From Circinella umbellata (lineage: Eukaryota > Mucoromycota > Mucoromycetes > Mucorales > Lichtheimiaceae): a stretch of 64,000 nucleotides of DNA. Location of the stretch: NCBI GenBank assembly GCA_025093555.1, contig JAIWNF010000014.1, forward strand, positions 496,001 through 560,000, read 5' to 3'. This document shows, piece by piece, positions 58,601 through 64,000 of the stretch. A program made the translations under genes and the position numbers. The notes beneath the pieces are model-generated. The model was not told the origin of the DNA, searched no databases, and was given only the letters and a program-made list of their open reading frames with translations. Within the stretch, counting starts at the first letter, position 1. Each line of letters opens with the position of its first letter.

Positions 58601-61579
58601 ATGTTTTCGTCTGGCTCTTCTGGTCATTATAATAATAACAATAATAATGATGAATCACACTCCAAACAACTACAACTACAATATGATCAACAAAAACAAC
58701 AATTGATGACTGATAGGAGTAATGAGGAACAGCAGCATCAACAACTGTTATCGACACAACAACCTGAACAGATACGACATATTCCACAGCCTACTTATCC
58801 CTTAACGCGTCACCAACAACAGCCTCAACAACTTTTTCAACCTTCTAACAATACTAGTTCGTTACCACTCTACCATTCCTCTGTATACACCATTTCTCAT
58901 CATCATCATCCACATCCAGACCCTCACGTGGTACATCAACAATATTCTCCATATGATTACAATATCAGATTAGCAATACCTATTGAACAGCAATTTCATT
59001 CATCACTGGATTTTATACCTCATCCCCAAAACCAAACGCTGGAACAAGAACGAGGTAAACTTTTCGGTTTTTACTCGCTTTCTTTATCTTTTACAACAAG
59101 CATCTCCCTCCTGCCGTTATAGAAAAACGACAGTGAGTAATATACCTAACTTTGGAGATTCTAGTCTTAAACCTTCTCACATGATTTTACATATGTATGT
59201 TTTCCACAAAAAATAAATATATAGGAAGCGAAAACCGAGACAGCTATGATCCAGCAGTAACACCTGTACCATCTTCATCTGTATTACCACAACACTCAAC
59301 AGTTCATCGAGATGATCAAGTAATGATGCTATTATCAACTTCTTCACTTGGCGATAATTTGATGCAACAACCAACATCATCCTCTTGGGGAACTGAAAAT
59401 GTATTGCCGAGTCATCGATTGGATCCTCGATCAGCCGGGACAGTAACAACATCAGGAGCATCTACTACACCACCGGTTCCTCTGCCATTGCGGCAATCTT
59501 CACAGCAACAGCAACAACAGCAACAACAGCAACAACAGGAGATTCAGCCACACGAGCGACAGGCAATCATACCAACAGAAATGCATTCGATTCTGCACAA
59601 GTCATCATTTGATCGTCATCGGCAAGAACAGGAACTTTTTGGTAGATTAGTCTCTATGGCACAAACGGATAACCTACAACCACAGCAGCAACCACAGCCA
59701 CAATAGCAAAGTGGACGCCATTCTAGTATATGGGAACAACAGCAAACAGGACGACCATCATTATCACAACAAACACCATGGCCAACACAACAAATTGGTG
59801 GTTCGAAAGGAAGTAATACACTCATGCCACCAACGACCACATTTCGCACTAATGCATCAAGTAGTACGGCAAGTAATAATACTACTCTTGACCAGAAGGT
59901 AGAAATCCCCCTGGTCCCATCAACTCGGCAACAACAAACGGAAAGTACAATCAATTCTTCCACTTGGCGATGTAAGAATGAACGGTACGTAGCAATAATC
60001 ACAGAAACAAAAAATGAGAACGTCATGGAAAAAAAAATAAAGCTAGTAGGCACATTTTATTATTCAACATTGTATTTGGTGAAGAAAAAAAAAAGAAATA
60101 CCTTCTCTTATTGTATGTACTATCTTTTTTTAAAAAAAAGTTGTGTCTTCTAGTTTTATTTTTTTTCTTTTCCAACATTGTTTATCAATGGTTCTAAAGG
60201 CGTTCTCAATGTTTTACTGTTGTTTCTTTTCTCTCTTTGTTAGTTCTTTCTGTTTTGCCTTTTTGTTTTGTATATCTTTTATATTTAAAAAACCCAGCTA
60301 CAACTACAACAGCTTGGTGACAAATGAAAAATAATGATGGGAATGCTTATTACTATGATTCTTACAACCTTTCTTTTTTGTTTTCTATTTTTATTACGTA
60401 TGTCCTTTTTTCTTAACCTTTTATAAGTAGAGAGTATCGTTTGGAAGTAATACAACAACCATCAAGAGCACGGATGTGTGGTTTTGGAGACAAAGATCGC
60501 AGGCCGATATCCCCCCCTCCCATCCTGAAACTATTAGTACGGAATCAACAAGGTGCTATCTTATTACCACAGTGAGTGTGATATTTACATTATATTATCC
60601 TCAGTATCATCATTAGCCAAAAGCTTTTTTGTTATTGCTATTGGTATTGATTTCAACTAATTCTATGTATACATTATATAACTAATACCACTAATTTCAA
60701 TGCTGACTTATTAGAGAAATTGATACATCTTTTTTTGTGGTTCTTTGTGATTGTTATGACGAAACAGGAGCAAATCCTGCCAACATAATTTTACATTCTG
60801 TCACTTTACCGACGTCATCAGCAACACCATCAGCAACACCATCATCATCATCATCGTCGTCGTCATATCGGCGACAGCAACAAAAGCATTACCAGGAACA
60901 ACAACAACAACAAGCATCATCATCAACACCATCATTATCATCATCTACCACTTCATCATCTGGAACTATTAACAAAAAAACTGTCAAAATGAAAAATTTA
61001 GTGGGTTCATGTATAGCATCACCATCGAAACTTTATAATGAACAACAAGAACTTGGTATATATTTTGTGTTTCATGATCTTAGTTTACGATCTGAAGGGA
61101 GATTCCGTCTCATTTTCTCTCTCATTGATATTGGCTCGTAAGTTATTATCATTTTCATTGATCTTTTTATATAAAGTATATAATTATAAAATAACTAACT
61201 CAGAGTATACTTTTTGTCATTTTTTTTTTTTTGGCTATATATAAATGATAAGATCTGATTACAAAATTTTAAATACTGATTCCATTAGCCACGTATTAAC
61301 CGCTACAAAATCTGATGCATTTACTGCGTTTACTGCAAAGAACTTTCCAGGAGTTGTTCGTAAGTATGCGATTATTAGTAATTTATACACTTAATAATTA
61401 TGAATAATCACGGTCGACTGATAAGTAGGAATACTGTTTTTCTTTATTATACAGCACCAACGCAATTGTCTCAATGTTTCGCAAGACAAGGTATCAAGAT
61501 TCCTACTCGGCGAGATACAAAATCAAAACGTATGAGAAAAACGTCATCAGAGATAAAGGAGTTTGAACATCAGCAGTAA
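58601..61579 (+). CDS. Velvet-family transcription regulator, VelB-like, with in-frame TAG
   Basis: Six exons, 58601-59054, 59225-59984, 60431-60571, 60715-61137, 61253-61359 and 61455-61579, join in one frame of 670 codons including the terminator. The N-terminal ~400 residues are Gln/His/Pro-rich, with a CAA/CAG tract at about 59503-59538. The velvet domain starts at about residue 406: YRLEVIQQPSRARMCGFGDK, DRRPISPPPILKLLVRN, FFVVLCDCYDETGANPAN, a Ser/Gln-rich insertion, then MKNLVGSCIASPSKLY, LGIYFVFHDLSLRSEGRFRL, and LSQCFARQGIKIPTRRD. The insertion site and C-terminus fit VelB. Velvet proteins bind DNA and link development to secondary metabolism. Codon 312 is TAG (59704-59706) inside CCA-CAA-TAG-CAA, with coding sequence continuing in the same frame. 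A 57-nt GT...AG stretch (59650-59706) could be an intron removing it. Confidence 0.85.
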
Positions 61580-62816
61580 CGACGGCAACAGTTAAACGAA
61601 TAATATTCTGGACAGCAGTAGTTTTTATTTTTATTTTTATTTTATACTTTTGTCGTGCAAGAAGAAAAAAAGAAAACAGAGTATGTCATTAGAGAAGGAA
61701 ACTGTGTGTAAAAAGGAAAGAAATAACGACAATGGCTATTGAGATTATTACTGTAACAAAGGAATATATATACATATAGCAATACAAAGATGTAGAAAAA
61801 CATACACATATATTGTACTTTTATATTAACACATACAACCATACATTTGTATTCGTATATCCAATACAACACGCACAGTCGACTTGTAGACATATTATTC
61901 CTTATTGTTAAAATTATTATTTATTTTCATGCATACATTTGTGGATGGGAATATTTTTCAGTTTATTAAATATACAACAGAAAACAATAAGAGAAATAAT
62001 TATAGTATACATAACATAATTAATAATTTGATGCCACTGTTGACAGATAATTTCAGTTATTTGGTATTTCATATACTGTGTATCTATGTGTAAAAGAAGG
62101 AAGATAGGAGGGTGACACAATAGCACATTTGTTTAATACACACACACAATTATTCTGTCACTGTAAAAGGCATTTACTGATTCCTTTTAAGTAGAAAACT
62201 CCTGTGAAATTTTCAAACCTTCTTTCTTCAACCCCTGTGTATTCTTTGCAGGTACCTTATTTTTTCACCCCGTGAAATTTATAACCTATTTTGAAATGGC
62301 CGAGTTTATACATGGCATTGCGCAGAATTTTTTTTATACTTTTACATGCGTTGGCATAGGTGGACCTTACAATGGGATTTTTCTTTTGGAGTCTTAAAAA
62401 TAATGCATTGCATTTGTGTGTATGTATATATATCTCACCCATATATACACTCAATTGTATACAAGATCCCTGCTAAGTTGAACCGATGAGGGGAGGGTAA
62501 AGGGTGAATAGAGATTAATTGAATATAAAACACTTTAATAAATGTGTTGTACTTGGAGAAACCCTAATAATGGAATCTAATGAAGTAACGCGCTCTTGAA
62601 GTTTGCTACCTCCGCTCCAAAATTACAGACGATAATGAATCCTCGGGGCAGCTATACCACACTTTTCTTTTCTCAAACAAGCAACCAACTGCCTTTTTCC
62701 TCATTTGAGTTCATCGTTCCTTTTCTTTTTTTTTCTTTCTTCTTCTACTTTCCTTTTTTTTTTATTCTTCCTCACTTCCTCCTTTTTCCACATTTGTCTA
62801 AATTCCTACTTTATTA
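61580..62816. other. Intergenic, nothing recognised
   Basis: 3' flank of the velvet gene, AT-rich sequence, then a pyrimidine-rich leader (62690-62790) before the next start. No RNA gene or repeat of note. Confidence 0.5.
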
Positions 62817-64000
62817 ATGTCGTCTACGAAAGGTCTTAAGGAAAAGTCGTCGTCCACAAAGTTTTGGAAGAAATTCAGCTTAAATAAGAAGTCATCAGGT
62901 AAAAACCGATTCAAGGCTAAAGCATTTCTTTTTTTTTTTGCGTGTGTCAATTTCAGAATTTTGTTTTTTAATTGAATCATTAACTTTTGTTATTGTCATG
63001 GTGAATAAATAACCTTTTAGTGACAATATCAGAACAACAACACGTTTCGTCAACACCTATTCACGACGTTGCCGATGACAGGTCCGTCAAAAGTAAACGA
63101 CTTAGGTAATAAAAAAATTTATGAGAAGTTCAAGACTTTATTTATTTATTATGGCTAACACAACGAAATTCAACAAAGCGGGTTTCTACCACACAAACGC
63201 CAAAGTATTGGGTCACTTCGTAAACGCCAAAGCATCAGTAATAGTAATAATTACTATCAACAGCAGGAACCCCTTCCACCTGCTGTGCCTGATAATAATA
63301 TCGCTGTTGCTCAGCAACAACATAGACATCAACTAGTGTCATCGCAACCACCATCCTTGACAGACACTTCTGCTGCGACCGTGGCACTTTCGGTCAAGGA
63401 ACCAGGTAGCATGGACCATGTGATAACTAATTCGCCAGGAGATGGTAATTAAAAGCATTAAATTTTATTATTTTAGAAAGTGACCCGTGTTTAACCCATT
63501 CTTGGATATATAGCATCTCACGACCTCGGATCGACGGTTGATAGTCCCGTCCCAACTTCGGTTGATACTGCTAATATAAGTGAGTAATGTATAAACAAAA
63601 AAAAAAGAACTTTTTTTTTTCGCATTATAACTATTTTTTTTTTCATTGTTCTTATATATTAAATAATTTATTAATAATTATTATTATACCGTTACATTGG
63701 TAGATAATAAAAAAATACAAGCGCAGCATCAATCGGAACCCCAGTCTGAACTAACTACTACAGCCACAACGACATCAATTCAATCGAATTCAGCTTCTAG
63801 ATTAAAATCGCCTGATTCACGATCAACTCGTCCTCGATATACCTCAAACCCAACCAACAAACCGCCAACTGCTAGTCGTTTAGCTGCACCCTCAACAACT
63901 TTTCCACCGAAAAAGGAAACACCTGTATCGTCGACCTCTGGCAATAAGAAATCAACTCTTGCACAACATAGTAATTCTTCCAGTGATCGTTTACCACGCC
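62817..64000 (+). CDS. Basic Ser/Thr/Gln-rich protein, partial (runs off window)
   Basis: Exons 62817-62898, 63021-63105, 63179-63444, 63514-63579 and 63704 onward keep one frame to the window end, giving about 265 residues. The start is MSSTKGLKEKSSSTKFWKKF. Two copies of K/R-R-Q-S-I (HKRQSIGSLRKRQSIS, about 65) look like basophilic kinase sites. The rest is Ser/Thr/Pro/Gln-rich and probably disordered (STRPRYTSNPTNKPPTA). The third-exon acceptor (CAACAAAG at 63178) was chosen because it alone keeps the downstream frame. The function-bearing part is probably beyond 64000. I do not recognise the family. Confidence 0.65.

Noticed and set aside
59642..59706. Intron starting at GTAGAT to remove the velvet TAG
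   Set aside because: Its length is not a multiple of three and it would run into a stop within a few codons. Only the GTCTCT donor at 59650 keeps the frame.
59616..60053. 145-codon minus-strand frame in the velvet gene
   Set aside because: It is antisense to the Gln-rich coding exon. The Cys/Val-rich composition is the mirror of CAA/CAG and ACA codons.
1..64000. tRNA, rRNA and CRISPR arrays
   Set aside because: I looked for tRNA B-box-like GGTTCGAATCC motifs, rRNA landmarks and spaced direct repeats on both strands and saw no convincing case.

Overview
The window is AT-rich nuclear DNA from a filamentous fungus, most likely an early-diverging one (Mucoromycota, probably Mucorales). The reasons are many short GT-AG introns, fungal gene families (velvet regulator, Kha1-type K+/H+ antiporter, Hst-type sirtuin, cytosolic uL22) and repetitive gene families I associate with Mucoromycota. 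No tRNA, rRNA or CRISPR array was recognised.

Bases 1-19,600 are a graveyard of mobile DNA. It holds a decayed gene with a WRN-type 3'-5' exonuclease domain. Four copies of a DDE_Tnp_4 (Harbinger/IS5-like) transposase follow, one of which carries a C-terminal chromodomain. Beside them is an intact 316-codon Asn/Lys-rich ORF whose downstream end resembles the transposon ends. There are three non-autonomous TIR elements of 0.7-1.0 kb flanked by TA. One of these split a gene whose uninterrupted paralogue is also in the window, which proves the TA target duplication. Another truncated a Tc1-like DNA-binding ORF. Last comes a ~4.3 kb structure bounded by ~0.7 kb inverted arms. It encloses an OTU-peptidase gene, a decayed transposase-like domain, a tyrosine-recombinase remnant and a 61-bp-arm foldback.

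Bases 21,100-46,500 hold ordinary housekeeping genes. They are a K+/H+ antiporter (-), thioredoxin reductase with a likely mitochondrial presequence (-), a sirtuin with a PCNA-binding-like tail motif (-), arginyl-tRNA synthetase (+), a SelW/Rdx-family redox protein (+), a Thr/Pro-rich disordered protein (+) and ribosomal protein uL22/L17 (-). Long AT-rich intergenic stretches separate some of them and contain decayed coding fragments.

Bases 49,800-64,000 contain a phytochelatin-synthase family protein whose catalytic Cys is replaced by Gly, a large His/Ser/Gln-rich protein, a VelB-like velvet regulator with an in-frame TAG in its Gln-rich N-terminal half, and the 5' part of a basic, Ser/Thr-rich gene that runs off the window. 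All intron-exon models were built by eye from splice signals and reading-frame continuity. No database search was run, so family names rest on motif recognition.
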